Assembly (NCBI RefSeq): GCF_900233005.1
Contig: NZ_LT960611.1
Coordinates: 3,100,001-3,164,000, forward strand
Origin: Vibrio tapetis subsp. tapetis
GTDB taxonomy: Bacteria > Pseudomonadota > Gammaproteobacteria > Enterobacterales > Vibrionaceae
Direction of reading: 5' to 3'
DNA: 64,000 nucleotides
Below, in pieces: positions 1 to 9,132 of the stretch. A program made the translations under genes and the position numbers. Positions within the stretch are counted from its first letter, which is position 1. Each line of letters opens with the position of its first letter. The notes under the pieces were generated by a model that was not told the DNA's origin, did no database searches, and saw only the letters and a program-made list of their open reading frames with translations.

Positions 1-763
1 TTCCATCGACGAGCGTTGTTTCAAGTGCAATATCTTCTTCTTCGTAATAACCATTGATACCAATCCAAAGATCATCTGTTGCACGATAGCGCGCTCCAAA
101 TCCAGCTAGCTGCTGCTTACCATATTTAGATTTCCCTTGTGAACCAGTACGGCGTTCGTAACCCAACACAGCAGAATAATCATCAGCAAAATAGCCAATG
201 TAACTACTAGTGATATTACCTAATTCAGAACCTGAGTTTGATTTGGCGTAGTAAGTATATGAAGCGCCAACTTTAAGGTCGCCAAAGAAGCGACCTTCAT
301 ATTTGATGGTTTGATCTTGGTCTCCCGCTTCACCCGTTTCAACAGTAGTATCAAAGGTAAAATCACCCCACTTGTCATAATCATCAAACGCTGTATCGGT
401 CAAGCCAGCCTCTAAGTAATGATTATCAAGAACGTCGTAGCCGATAAAAACTTTATCTATCGCGAGACGCATATCGCCAGAGCCGTATTTCCAGTTCTCA
501 CGCTCATAATCGAGCTCTAGACGGAAGTGCATTTTATCTTTGATACCCTTTACGCCCATCGTGGCAAAAGAGTCATCAATATATTCTTTGTCTGCATGAA
601 ATTCGCCATATTCGTAGCGAGCTCCAATATGGCCACCAACGCCTACTTCTCCATATAATTTCAGGTAATCGCCATTTTCATTTTCATAGATAGTTGCTGC
701 GTTCGCACCACAAGCAGCAAACAATGCGGACAGCGCGATTGCTATTGCATTCCTTTTAGTCAT
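1..763 (-). CDS. Outer-membrane porin (5' part, runs off the window)
   Basis: The open frame reads from an ATG at 763 to the window edge, about 254 codons, with the 3' part missing. The start is preceded by AAGGAT seven bases upstream. The protein opens with a typical signal peptide (basic MTKRN, a hydrophobic stretch, then ANA-A) and continues with YLKLYGEVGVGG, LDYERENWKYGSGDMRLAIDKVFIGYD and alternating polar/aromatic beta-strand sequence. These are hallmarks of Gram-negative general porins (OmpU/OmpC-like family), which form trimeric beta-barrels for small hydrophilic solutes. It is divergent from the nuclease gene at 1572. Which porin it is cannot be settled from this fragment. Confidence 0.85.
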   Translation of the reverse strand, partial: MTKRNAIAIALSALFAACGANAATIYENENGDYLKLYGEVGVGGHIGARYEYGEFHADKEYIDDSFATMGVKGIKDKMHFRLELDYERENWKYGSGDMRLAIDKVFIGYDVLDNHYLEAGLTDTAFDDYDKWGDFTFDTTVETGEAGDQDQTIKYEGRFFGDLKVGASYTYYAKSNSGSELGNITSSYIGYFADDYSAVLGYERRTGSQGKSKYGKQQLAGFGARYRATDDLWIGINGYYEEEDIALETTLVDG

Positions 764-1571
764 ATCAATATCCTTGTGACTCATTATTTTAGTAATTCTC
801 AATCGATATATTTACAGCAAATATTTGCTGGAAGGTTTTTGCAAAATCTTAAATAATTAGCTCATCAAACAAATTGGATTTATATATAAAAGACCAAAAA
901 AGAGCAGTTCCTGCGCGTCACCTTAATATCAGTAAGGTGAGTGATATTGCCTTTTAACACTAAATAAAGAAGTGAATTGCACAGCCAATGAGAGATCTAT
1001 CACTTAGAACTTCGCAATATTTAGATACAAAATACAATTTCAACACATTTAGACATTAACTTTAAAAATAATATAACTTAAAGCTAAAAGTTAGAGCTAA
1101 GACTCAGTTTTGATTCTCATGATGCTGTATGTAACATCAAGTAAAAAACACTATATTAACCACATGAAAAATAAACAAATTACTTCAACGACCCCGCATA
1201 TGAAAACACTAAAGTCTCAATAAATGTCGACAATACCCCTTAACAATCACCGTGAAAAAGTAGATAAGACTTCGCATCACACTTTCAACTCAATTTGTTA
1301 ATAATAAATAAAAAACCTAATAAATAACAATTTTTTGAATATAAATCACAATTATATTGCTCACAGGTAGCACCTACAACTAAAGGTAAAGGTAAAGCTA
1401 ATTAATAAGGCACTAATACTCACAATGCTATCATTTTCTGTTGAAAAAAGGATTGCGTAACTAAATAACGCCACTCTGTATGAATAATAACCACCCAATC
1501 GTTATCATTCATTAATAATAAGATTAACAATAAATTAGTTATTAAAATTTAAGTCCAATAAAGGTAAGAAT
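764..1571. other. Long AT-rich divergent intergenic region
   Basis: About 800 bases without a credible gene separate the porin and the nuclease gene. The stretch is strongly AT-rich. It holds a perfect inverted repeat, TCACCTTA (918-925) and TAAGGTGA (933-940) with a 7-base loop, with no U-run after it on either strand, so it may be an operator or a leader structure. Near 1498-1520 the sequence TCGTTATCATTCATTAAT loosely resembles part of a Fur box. Promoters for both genes should lie here, but no hexamer pair could be assigned with confidence. Confidence 0.4.
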
Positions 1572-4520
1572 ATGAAATTCAACTTACTCGCTTTATCAAT
1601 AGGTGCAGTATGCTCATTTGGTGCTCAAGCAAATATTATCATCTCGGAATACATTGAAGGTGGCGGTCACAACAAAGCAATTGAAATTGCAAATACTGGC
1701 AGAAGTGAAGCTAATCTGGCGGGCTATCAGCTCGCGACTAAAGTCAGCGGAAAAGGTGATTCAACCAAGCACTACAGTTATCCAAGTGTAGTTTTACAGC
1801 CCAATCAAGTATTTGTTCTTACACACAAAGATGCTATTACAGATATTAACGCAAAAGCTGAAGTGGTAGGTGAGGCTGTCATTAATCACAACGGTGATGA
1901 AACTTATACCCTTCTTAAAGATGGTGTTATTGTTGATATATTGGGTACAGAAGGAGATGTCGATTGGGGCAAAGATAAAACATATGAACGTAGCGACTTA
2001 ACCCCTAACCTATCCACAACATTCGATGAAAAAAAATGGAATAAAAAAGCCAAAGACAGTCACACCGATCTAGGATTACTTAATGGTATCGACGCAGGCG
2101 AGCCCAACATAGGTCCAAAGCCCACACCACTAACAAGTATTATGAAACTACAAGGCAGCAGTTGGAAATCTCCTTTCACTGACCCCGCCAATGCCAAATA
2201 CACCTCTGACGAAACTTTTGTGGTTCAAGGCGTGATCACCGCAATTCAAACAAGCAAAACTATTGAACAAGACTTACCGATTGGTTACTTCATTCAAGAT
2301 GAACAAGGCGACAACAACCCAAAAACTTCTGATGGTATATTCGTAGTAGGCGATATTACAGGCCTAATTATTGGCCAAAAAGTACAAGTAACTGGCCCTG
2401 TTAATGAAGATTTTGGCTGGACGAAACTCACGGCAAATAGCGTTGAAACTGTCGGAACTGGCACGATAACACCGACAGCACTCAAACCACTTTCTAGCGA
2501 CAGCAGTTATGATTTCACCTTGGAACGCCATGAAGGCATGCTGGTTAGCCTTATAGAGGAATCTAATTTAAAAGTAACCCGTAGTTATAGCAAAGACTAC
2601 GGGCCAGATCGTAACAATATGGTGGCTGCACACGAACGAATTAACGTTCACCCTAACCAAAATTACCTTCCCGGCTCCAAAGAGGCTCAAAATCAAGCCA
2701 ACTGTAATGAAGATAAACGCATTGTGATCGAGTCATTTGAAAAAGCCCCTATTGGCGTGATCCCTTGGTATCCTGAATTTGCCAAGCAAAGCGCTGTGCC
2801 GTTGGAAGATGGCACAACCACGTCAGAGCATTATATTCGTATTGGCGATACTGTTAATGGTTTACAAGGAGTATTGGGTTATTCACATTCCGACTACCGC
2901 CTATACGTAACCAATAAGGCGAATCAGCAATCCTTTGTGCGCACACAAGCACGTACGACCAAGCCAACGCTACCAGAAAGCGGCTTACGTATTGCCACTT
3001 TTAACGTTCTTAATTACTTTAACTCACCATTTGGTGGCGAAGCCAACCCAACCAGTAAAAGCCGCGGAGCACAAACTTCAGCAGAGTTTGAACGCCAAGG
3101 AGACAAAATTGCCAGTGCTTTAATCGCAATGAACGCCGATGCTATCGGTTTAATGGAAATAGAAAACAACGGGTTTGGAGAAAATTCTGCCATTGCACAT
3201 TTGGTTGAAAAAGTGAATGCTCGCTTACCTAAAGCAGACCATTACGCTTATGTCACCGGAGATAGCGATGGGGATGGCAATGCCGATCGATTCATTGGCA
3301 ACGGTGCAATAGCAAACCAAGTTATATTTAAACCGACCAAACTAACACTTAGCACCTACCGTATCATCAAAATGCCTGAACAACGTGAGGGGAGCAGCAC
3401 TACCTCCCAGCGCGATGCGATAACACCAAGCTTTAAAATTAACGGGACAGAGCAACGTATTACCCTATCGGTCAACCATTTTAAATCGAAAGGCGGCAGT
3501 TGCTTAGAAGACAACACGGCAGGTAATGACAGCGACTTACAAGGTGCCTGTGAGAACCTACGCATTTCAGCGGCTAAACACCTAGCAACAGAACTAGAAA
3601 GCGTTATCGGTTATAAATTGATCTTAGGTGACCTTAATAGCTACGCCAATGAAGAGCCGTTGTTAGTACTTACCAACATTCCTAAAGGCCACAGTGCTAC
3701 ACCGGCTAAAAACACCTTTATTGGTGATACTAACATGGACGAAGAGGCACCAACGGCCATAACCCAATCCTTTAATTATAGAAATCTTATCCAAGAAAAG
3801 CACCCGCAAGCCTATAGCTACTCCTATCAAGATACTGTTGGCAGTTTAGATTATATTTTGGCAGATCAAGCTACCGCTGCAAAAGTAGTCGCCGCTGAAT
3901 ATTGGAATATTAACGCCGCAGAATCTACCTTATTTGAGTACCCTGAAAACAAATCAAACAGCTTAACGTCATATACAGATGTGTACAGAGCTTCGGATCA
4001 TAACCCTGCACTGGTCGTTTTAGAACTCAATTCATCCGTGACTCCACCGAAAAAAGTAACGCCGCCAAATAGGCCTCTAAATCCGCCTAAATCACTCAAA
4101 GAGAAACCTGACTCACCAAAGGCTGGCAAGCAAATTAAAGTACTTATGGATCTAACTTCATTAGGCCTGTTTGATCTGCATGTTGGTGACATCGCTAGTT
4201 TGAATTTTTCCCAAATAACCAGTTTTAACGCAGCGATGGTCGGCGATATTTCCACTCCTGTTACGTTAACAGAAGGGATGATAGAGCAAGGATGGGTTGA
4301 GCTCACCGCACAGGTAAGCAAAAAAGGTAACTATCAAATGAGTAAAGTGATTCAAGGTGCGACGGGCGAAACCTATCAATCTCCAGCGGTAGAGGTAGAG
4401 GTTTCCAGTAATGAGACGAACGAAATAGGAAGCACGAGCAATTCAGGAGGCTCAACTGGACTTCTTAGTTTACTCGCTCTCGTCGGTTTAACCATTTCAC
4501 GCAGTAAAAAACGTAAGTAA
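1572..4520 (+). CDS. xds: Secreted ExeM/Xds-type extracellular nuclease with GlyGly-CTERM
   Basis: 982 residues. A signal peptide (about 1-20) is followed by a lamin-tail-like domain (about 21-165, IIISEYIEGGGHNKAIEIAN), an OB-fold-like segment (about 190-310) and an endonuclease/exonuclease/phosphatase domain (about 470-815). The last domain shows LRIATFNVLNYF, LMEIEN, the HFKSKGG region, LGDLNSYANEEP, SLDYILAD and SDHNPALV, the metal- and phosphate-binding motifs of that superfamily. The C-terminus has a GG motif, a hydrophobic helix and a basic tail (about 958-982), which is the GlyGly-CTERM signal cut by rhombosortase on type II secretion substrates. In V. cholerae the Xds family degrades extracellular DNA. 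ATG has AAGGT seven bases upstream. The next gene follows after 22 bases. Confidence 0.88.
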   Translation: MKFNLLALSIGAVCSFGAQANIIISEYIEGGGHNKAIEIANTGRSEANLAGYQLATKVSGKGDSTKHYSYPSVVLQPNQVFVLTHKDAITDINAKAEVVGEAVINHNGDETYTLLKDGVIVDILGTEGDVDWGKDKTYERSDLTPNLSTTFDEKKWNKKAKDSHTDLGLLNGIDAGEPNIGPKPTPLTSIMKLQGSSWKSPFTDPANAKYTSDETFVVQGVITAIQTSKTIEQDLPIGYFIQDEQGDNNPKTSDGIFVVGDITGLIIGQKVQVTGPVNEDFGWTKLTANSVETVGTGTITPTALKPLSSDSSYDFTLERHEGMLVSLIEESNLKVTRSYSKDYGPDRNNMVAAHERINVHPNQNYLPGSKEAQNQANCNEDKRIVIESFEKAPIGVIPWYPEFAKQSAVPLEDGTTTSEHYIRIGDTVNGLQGVLGYSHSDYRLYVTNKANQQSFVRTQARTTKPTLPESGLRIATFNVLNYFNSPFGGEANPTSKSRGAQTSAEFERQGDKIASALIAMNADAIGLMEIENNGFGENSAIAHLVEKVNARLPKADHYAYVTGDSDGDGNADRFIGNGAIANQVIFKPTKLTLSTYRIIKMPEQREGSSTTSQRDAITPSFKINGTEQRITLSVNHFKSKGGSCLEDNTAGNDSDLQGACENLRISAAKHLATELESVIGYKLILGDLNSYANEEPLLVLTNIPKGHSATPAKNTFIGDTNMDEEAPTAITQSFNYRNLIQEKHPQAYSYSYQDTVGSLDYILADQATAAKVVAAEYWNINAAESTLFEYPENKSNSLTSYTDVYRASDHNPALVVLELNSSVTPPKKVTPPNRPLNPPKSLKEKPDSPKAGKQIKVLMDLTSLGLFDLHVGDIASLNFSQITSFNAAMVGDISTPVTLTEGMIEQGWVELTAQVSKKGNYQMSKVIQGATGETYQSPAVEVEVSSNETNEIGSTSNSGGSTGLLSLLALVGLTISRSKKRK

Positions 4521-4542
4521 CGCCAACTCAATAGGAAATTTG

Positions 4543-5418
4543 ATGATGAATAAAATAACTATCGCATTGCTTGCTTTGACATCTTTTTCGGTGAATGCCG
4601 CTTATATTCAAGCACAAGACCCACATGTTGTTGCTCCCTTAACCAAGATCTGCGAGATCAAAACAGATCCCACACCTCCAGTAGATCCAAGCAACTATTA
4701 CGCAGGCACCCAGGGTTTAACTGGTTTGGAACTAAAAACCAAACTTAACCAAATAATCTCAGCGAATACAGTCAAACTGCCCTACTCAAGCTCTTCTTTT
4801 GATGTCTGGGATGCGTTGGATATTACCGATGAAGACCCAGATAATCCGAATAACGTCATCTTAATGTACACTGGGCGTACACAAGAAAAAAGCCAAAAGT
4901 CAGGGCAAGGTAACCTTGGCCAAGACAACTGGAACCGTGAACACAGTTACCCAAAATCTAACGGCGGATTTAATAACAAAGGAGCAGCAGGATATACCGA
5001 CATCCACCACCTTCGTCCAACAGACGAGTCCATCAACTCAGAACGCGGCAATTTAGAATATGATAATGGCGGAAATTTAACTAACGAATCACCAGAAGCT
5101 GGCAATAGAAAAACCGCGACCAGTTTTGAACCTCGTGATGAAGTGAAAGGTGATGTTGCTAGAATGATGTTCTATATGGCAACGCGTTACGAAGGTCACG
5201 ACGCTAAAACTCCAGATTTAGAGTTGGTTTCCACATTACAAAATAATGGTACGGCTCTGGGTAATGTTTGTACCTTATTGACTTGGCACGCTGCTGATCC
5301 GGTTGATAATTTTGAGTCCAAGCGTAACGATAAAATTTTTGGTATTCAAAAAAACCGAAACCCTTATATCGATCACCCTGAATGGGCTGAAGAGATCTTT
5401 CGTAGCGACTGCAAATAG
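4543..5418 (+). CDS. Secreted endonuclease I family nuclease
   Basis: 291 residues from the first ATG; an upstream in-frame TTG at 4540 is less likely, because AGGA sits six bases before the ATG. A signal peptide (about 1-20, ending VNAA) leads into the endonuclease I (EndA/Dns/NucM) fold, recognised by NWNREHSYPKS and TDIHHLRPTDESINSERGN, which carry the His and Asn residues of the beta-beta-alpha-metal active site. It should be a periplasmic or secreted nuclease that cuts DNA without sequence preference. It is somewhat longer than the compact Vibrio Dns. It lies 22 bases behind the Xds-like gene, so the two are probably co-transcribed for extracellular DNA use or escape from DNA nets. Confidence 0.87.
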   Translation: MMNKITIALLALTSFSVNAAYIQAQDPHVVAPLTKICEIKTDPTPPVDPSNYYAGTQGLTGLELKTKLNQIISANTVKLPYSSSSFDVWDALDITDEDPDNPNNVILMYTGRTQEKSQKSGQGNLGQDNWNREHSYPKSNGGFNNKGAAGYTDIHHLRPTDESINSERGNLEYDNGGNLTNESPEAGNRKTATSFEPRDEVKGDVARMMFYMATRYEGHDAKTPDLELVSTLQNNGTALGNVCTLLTWHAADPVDNFESKRNDKIFGIQKNRNPYIDHPEWAEEIFRSDCK

Positions 5419-5452
5419 CACAATCAGGTTTACGAAGAAAATTGCCATATAA

Positions 5453-5485
5453 AAAGCCGCATCAATTTTTGATTGATGCGGCTTT
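5453..5485. terminator. Bidirectional intrinsic terminator
   Basis: A perfect 13-bp stem (AAAGCCGCATCAA and TTGATGCGGCTTT) with a 7-base loop is flanked by an A-run on the left and T-rich sequence on the right. It sits between the convergent nuclease and trpS genes and can serve both. Confidence 0.9.
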
Positions 5486-5519
5486 AATATTTTTCGGGCT
5501 AGAAGTTACCTAGCACAAC

Positions 5520-6536
5520 TTAAGGGCGAGTAACAAAACCTACCGCTTTATATGCTTCTTTAAGCGTAACCGCTGCGCGCTCAGAAGCTTTTTCAGCGCC
5601 TTGCTTCATCACTTGATCCATGTAAGCACGGTCGCCGCGAATACGGTGGTATTCAGACTGAATTGGCTCTAGCATTTCAACCAATGCTTGGCCGACATCT
5701 TTCTTAAATGGGCCGTACATTTCAACGCCTTGGTATTGCGCTTCGATTTCAGCAAACGTTTTGCCCGTAGCGGCTGAATACAAACCCATTAAGTTAGAGA
5801 TACCCGCTTTGTTTTCCCAATCGTTGGCAATACGTGGCGGTGTTTCTGCGTCCGTTTGCGCTTTGTTGATCTTCTTGATGATCGATTTTGGATCTTCAAG
5901 CAGAGTAATCACGTTCTTGCGATTATCGTCTGACTTAGACATCTTCTTCGTTGCATCTTGCAAGCTCATTACGCGTGCGTTCACTTCCGGGATGTACGGT
6001 TCAGGCACAGTGAAGATCGGGCTTTCAGGGCTGTATACGTTGTTAAAACGCTTCGCGATATCACGAGCCAGCTCTAAGTGTTGCTTTTGATCGTTACCGA
6101 CGGGTACTTGATGCGCGCCATAAAGCAAAATATCAGCAGCCATCAGCACTGGGTAGCCAAATAAGCCCGCGTTCACATCGTTTGCATAACGCGAAGACTT
6201 ATCTTTAAACTGAGTCATGCGGCTCAGTTCGCCCATTTGGGTATAACAGTTAAGAAGCCAACCAAGCTGAGCATGTTCCGGTACGTGAGACTGAACAAAT
6301 AGCGTGCTCTTTTTCGGATCAACGCCCACTGCGAGACAGATTGCCAATGCGTCGAGTGTTGCTTCATGCAGCGCTTTTGGGTCTTGACGAACCGTAATGG
6401 CGTGTAAATCCACAACACAATATTGGCAATCATAGTCGTCTTGCATCTGGTGCCATTGACGAAGAGCACCCAAGTAGTTACCGATACTTAGTTCACCTGA
6501 TGGTTGAACACCACTCAATACGATAGGCTTGCTCAT
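5520..6536 (-). CDS. trpS: Tryptophanyl-tRNA synthetase
   Basis: 338 residues, the usual bacterial length. It charges tRNA-Trp with tryptophan in the cytoplasm. The class I synthetase motifs are visible: the HIGH-equivalent SIGN in [18 protein letters not shown] near the N-terminus, and KMSKS in [13 protein letters not shown] near residue 195. The ATG is preceded by AAGGAA at good spacing. It is last in the minus-strand rpe-gph-trpS series, with intrinsic terminators on both sides. Confidence 0.97.
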   Translation of the reverse strand: MSKPIVLSGVQPSGELSIGNYLGALRQWHQMQDDYDCQYCVVDLHAITVRQDPKALHEATLDALAICLAVGVDPKKSTLFVQSHVPEHAQLGWLLNCYTQMGELSRMTQFKDKSSRYANDVNAGLFGYPVLMAADILLYGAHQVPVGNDQKQHLELARDIAKRFNNVYSPESPIFTVPEPYIPEVNARVMSLQDATKKMSKSDDNRKNVITLLEDPKSIIKKINKAQTDAETPPRIANDWENKAGISNLMGLYSAATGKTFAEIEAQYQGVEMYGPFKKDVGQALVEMLEPIQSEYHRIRGDRAYMDQVMKQGAEKASERAAVTLKEAYKAVGFVTRP

Positions 6537-6572
6537 GCTTTTGATTCCTTTGACTTCTTTAAATTCAATAAA

Positions 6573-6598
6573 AACCGCGCAGCTTGATCAACGCGGTT
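6573..6598 (-). terminator. Intrinsic terminator between gph and trpS
   Basis: On the minus strand AACCGCG pairs with CGCGGTT (7 bp, 12-base loop) and is followed directly by TTTATT. It lies behind gph and ahead of trpS, so trpS transcription probably depends on partial read-through or a promoter inside the gap. Confidence 0.7.
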
Positions 6599-6656
6599 CA
6601 TCCAGTGTACTCATTCACTAGGATATTACTAGTAGCGCAGCACAACTTTGTTGGCT

Positions 6657-7343
6657 TTAATCGGCAACAGAAACCACGGCCAATAACTCAGAGATATTAT
6701 CCGCAACATAATGTGGCTTAGAATCACTGATTGGCTCCCCGTGGTTGTAACCGTAAGTCAGGCCAAACGAATAACACCCGGCATTTTGCGCCGCTAGGAT
6801 ATCGTTTTTAGAGTCCCCAACCATCAGCATTTGCTCTGCGCTAATGCCGTGCTTTTCAAGTAACCAATTCAAGGCCATTGGGTTGGGTTTTTTCTGCTCA
6901 AAACAGTCGCCCCCCAATACGTCACAAAATAAATCACTGATACCGTGTTGCGCGAGAATATCAGGTACGAACTTAGATGGCTTATTCGTCACGATCGCCA
7001 TTTTATAGCCTGCTTTGTGCAATGCATTCAGCGTTTCTACTACGTTAGAATACAAGTGGCTAAGCTTATGACCACTCTGATGATAAAAGTCATCAAAACG
7101 AATTCGAGCTGTCGCTAGGAATTCAGGCTCAAAATCAGTACGAGGTTCAATTGCTTGGCTCAGCGCTCTAGCAATCAGCACATCCGCACCATTGCCAACC
7201 CAATCACGAACTTGTTCTTCATTAACGGCTGGGTAATCTAAACTGCGAACGGCTTGATCGACGGCCAGTGCTAAATCAGGAACACTGTCGAGTAATGTTC
7301 CGTCTAAATCGAATGCGATAAGTTTGATTGAATCTAATGACAT
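6657..7343 (-). CDS. gph: Phosphoglycolate phosphatase
   Basis: 228 residues from the ATG at 7343, which has AGGG nine bases upstream; a longer frame reaching 7400 would run through the rpe terminator and is rejected. The protein is a HAD-family hydrolase: motif I AFDLDGTLLDS at the N-terminus with the nucleophile Asp, motif II VTNKPS, and motif III/IV region KPNPMALNWLL with MVGDSKNDILAA. It dephosphorylates 2-phosphoglycolate, a by-product of DNA repair. Gene order rpe-gph-trpS is the usual one in enteric and vibrio genomes. Confidence 0.94.
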   Translation of the reverse strand: MSLDSIKLIAFDLDGTLLDSVPDLALAVDQAVRSLDYPAVNEEQVRDWVGNGADVLIARALSQAIEPRTDFEPEFLATARIRFDDFYHQSGHKLSHLYSNVVETLNALHKAGYKMAIVTNKPSKFVPDILAQHGISDLFCDVLGGDCFEQKKPNPMALNWLLEKHGISAEQMLMVGDSKNDILAAQNAGCYSFGLTYGYNHGEPISDSKPHYVADNISELLAVVSVAD

Positions 7344-7363
7344 GTTTTTAATCCCTAATAAAA

Positions 7364-7393
7364 AAGCGAGTAATCCACTAGGATTACTCGCTT
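7364..7393 (-). terminator. Intrinsic terminator behind rpe
   Basis: A perfect 13-bp stem (AAGCGAGTAATCC and GGATTACTCGCTT) with a 4-base loop runs into a T-tract on the minus strand. It lies in the short gap just before the gph ribosome binding site, so it should set the rpe:gph expression ratio. Confidence 0.9.
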
Positions 7394-7415
7394 CAATCAT
7401 ACTTAAAATGAACGA

Positions 7416-8090
7416 TTAACGCTCGACTTTTGCAAGCTCCGCACGCATTTCATCGATCACTGCTTTGTAGTCAGGCTGGCTGAAAATAGCCGAACCAGCA
7501 ACAAACATATCAGCGCCCGCTTCCGCGATTTCACGGATGTTATCCACTTTAACGCCGCCATCAATTTCGATACGAATATCACGACCAGAGGCATCAACAC
7601 GTTTACGCACTTCACGTAGTTTATCTAGCGTGTTCGGGATGAATGACTGACCACCAAAACCTGGGTTAACAGACATCAGCAAAATCATGTCTACTTTGTC
7701 CATGATGTAATCTAGGTAATGAAGTGGCGTTGCTGGGTTAAATACCACGCCCGCCTGACAGCCACACTCTTTGATAAGCTGCATGGTGCGATCTAAATGC
7801 TCAGTCGCTTCTGCGTGAACCGTAATCATTGTTGCACCCGCTTTAGCAAAATCAGGGATGATGCGGTCAACAGGTTTCACCATTAGATGAACATCGATAG
7901 GCGCTGTGATGCCGTAATCACGCAACGCTTTACAAATCGGCGCACCGAAAGTCAGGTTTGGAACATAATGGTTATCCATCACGTCGAAATGCACGACGTC
8001 TGCGCCCGCTGCGAATACTTTTTCTACGTCTTCACCCAAACGAGCGAAATCTGCGGATAGAATTGATGGAGCGATCAAAAAGTCTTTCAT
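7416..8090 (-). CDS. rpe: Ribulose-phosphate 3-epimerase
   Basis: 224 residues from the ATG at 8090, which has GAGG six bases upstream; the in-frame start at 8102 is less likely because it lies inside this ribosome binding region. It interconverts ribulose 5-phosphate and xylulose 5-phosphate in the pentose phosphate pathway. Family motifs are clear: [33 protein letters not shown] with metal ligands, [22 protein letters not shown] and [11 protein letters not shown]. It is followed by its own terminator before gph. Confidence 0.96.
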   Translation of the reverse strand: MKDFLIAPSILSADFARLGEDVEKVFAAGADVVHFDVMDNHYVPNLTFGAPICKALRDYGITAPIDVHLMVKPVDRIIPDFAKAGATMITVHAEATEHLDRTMQLIKECGCQAGVVFNPATPLHYLDYIMDKVDMILLMSVNPGFGGQSFIPNTLDKLREVRKRVDASGRDIRIEIDGGVKVDNIREIAEAGADMFVAGSAIFSQPDYKAVIDEMRAELAKVER

Positions 8091-8241
8091 GCCTGACCTC
8101 AAAAAAAGGGAGTTATCGAGTAAATTTCGGGCGCAATTCTACCTAAGCAATCGGTTAAATCCTAGCGATTGTTCAGTTTAGACTCTCAGAAGTACGAATT
8201 AGTCGTTTTAGGATAGAGAATTGATGAGCGAGAATGGAGCA

Positions 8242-9063
8242 CTATTCTTTCAAGTGATACAGGGCGAGTAACTCATCCACTTTGTTTCTACCGCCACCAT
8301 TTCGGCTAATAGTACGTTTCACTTTCACGACATTTAACTCAGCACCGTGATATAAACGGCGAGTTAATGTGGTGTCGTGGTTTGAAAGCAATACGGGGAT
8401 ACCACGCTCAAAAGCCGTTTTCTCAGCAACATCAGCCAGCGCAGCCTGATCATCAAGAGAGAACCCGTTACCCGCATAAGAAGTGAAATTTGCCGTGGAC
8501 GAAAGCGGTGCATAAGGAGGATCGCAGTACACGACAGCCCCTTTCCGAGCTCGACTGAATGTCTCTGAATAGCCTTCACACACAAAGGTGGCTTTCTTGG
8601 CTTTCTCAGCAAAGAAAATCAGCTCTTTTTCAGGGAAGTACGGCTTTTTATACGAACCGAAAGGCACGTTAAACCCGCCTTTCTTGTTATAACGGCACAA
8701 GCCATTAAAACCAAAACGGTTCATATACAAGAACGCCAGTGAGCGATAAAAAGTATCATCGGTTGCATTAAATTGAACTCGTACGTCCAAATACACTTCT
8801 TTACGATTATATTCTGGTGTGAAGAAACGTTTTGCTTCTTCAATATAACGCTCTGGTTCTTGCTTTAGAAGATTATAGAGATTGATGAGATCTGGATTGA
8901 TGTCGGCCAGTAAGTATTGCTCATAGTCTGTATTTAAAAATACGGAGCCTGCACCAACAAATGGTTCGATCAGTTTTCTTGCAGGCGGCAGGTGACGTTG
9001 GATATCTTCCACCAAGCCATATTTACCACCAGCCCACTTTAAAAAAGCGCGTTGCTTCTTCAT
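8242..9063 (-). CDS. dam: DNA adenine methyltransferase Dam
   Basis: 273 residues. It methylates the adenine of GATC for mismatch-repair strand choice and replication control. The N-terminal FLKWAGGK and FVGAGSVFLN bind S-adenosylmethionine, and the catalytic DPPY lies in VVYCDPPYAPLS around residue 182. The position between damX and rpe is the conserved gammaproteobacterial arrangement and identifies it as the housekeeping Dam, not a restriction-linked enzyme. The gap to damX is about 70 bases. Confidence 0.96.
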   Translation of the reverse strand: MKKQRAFLKWAGGKYGLVEDIQRHLPPARKLIEPFVGAGSVFLNTDYEQYLLADINPDLINLYNLLKQEPERYIEEAKRFFTPEYNRKEVYLDVRVQFNATDDTFYRSLAFLYMNRFGFNGLCRYNKKGGFNVPFGSYKKPYFPEKELIFFAEKAKKATFVCEGYSETFSRARKGAVVYCDPPYAPLSSTANFTSYAGNGFSLDDQAALADVAEKTAFERGIPVLLSNHDTTLTRRLYHGAELNVVKVKRTISRNGGGRNKVDELLALYHLKE

Positions 9064-9132
9064 CTACTGCTCAACCCAACAACTCAAAAATACGGTTGCG
9101 GAATGTAACATATTTCGCGACAAAGCTCAGCG

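Noticed and set aside
8242..9063. Adenine methyltransferase as part of a restriction-modification or defence system
   Set aside because: It is the housekeeping dam gene in its conserved setting between damX and rpe, with no restriction gene nearby.
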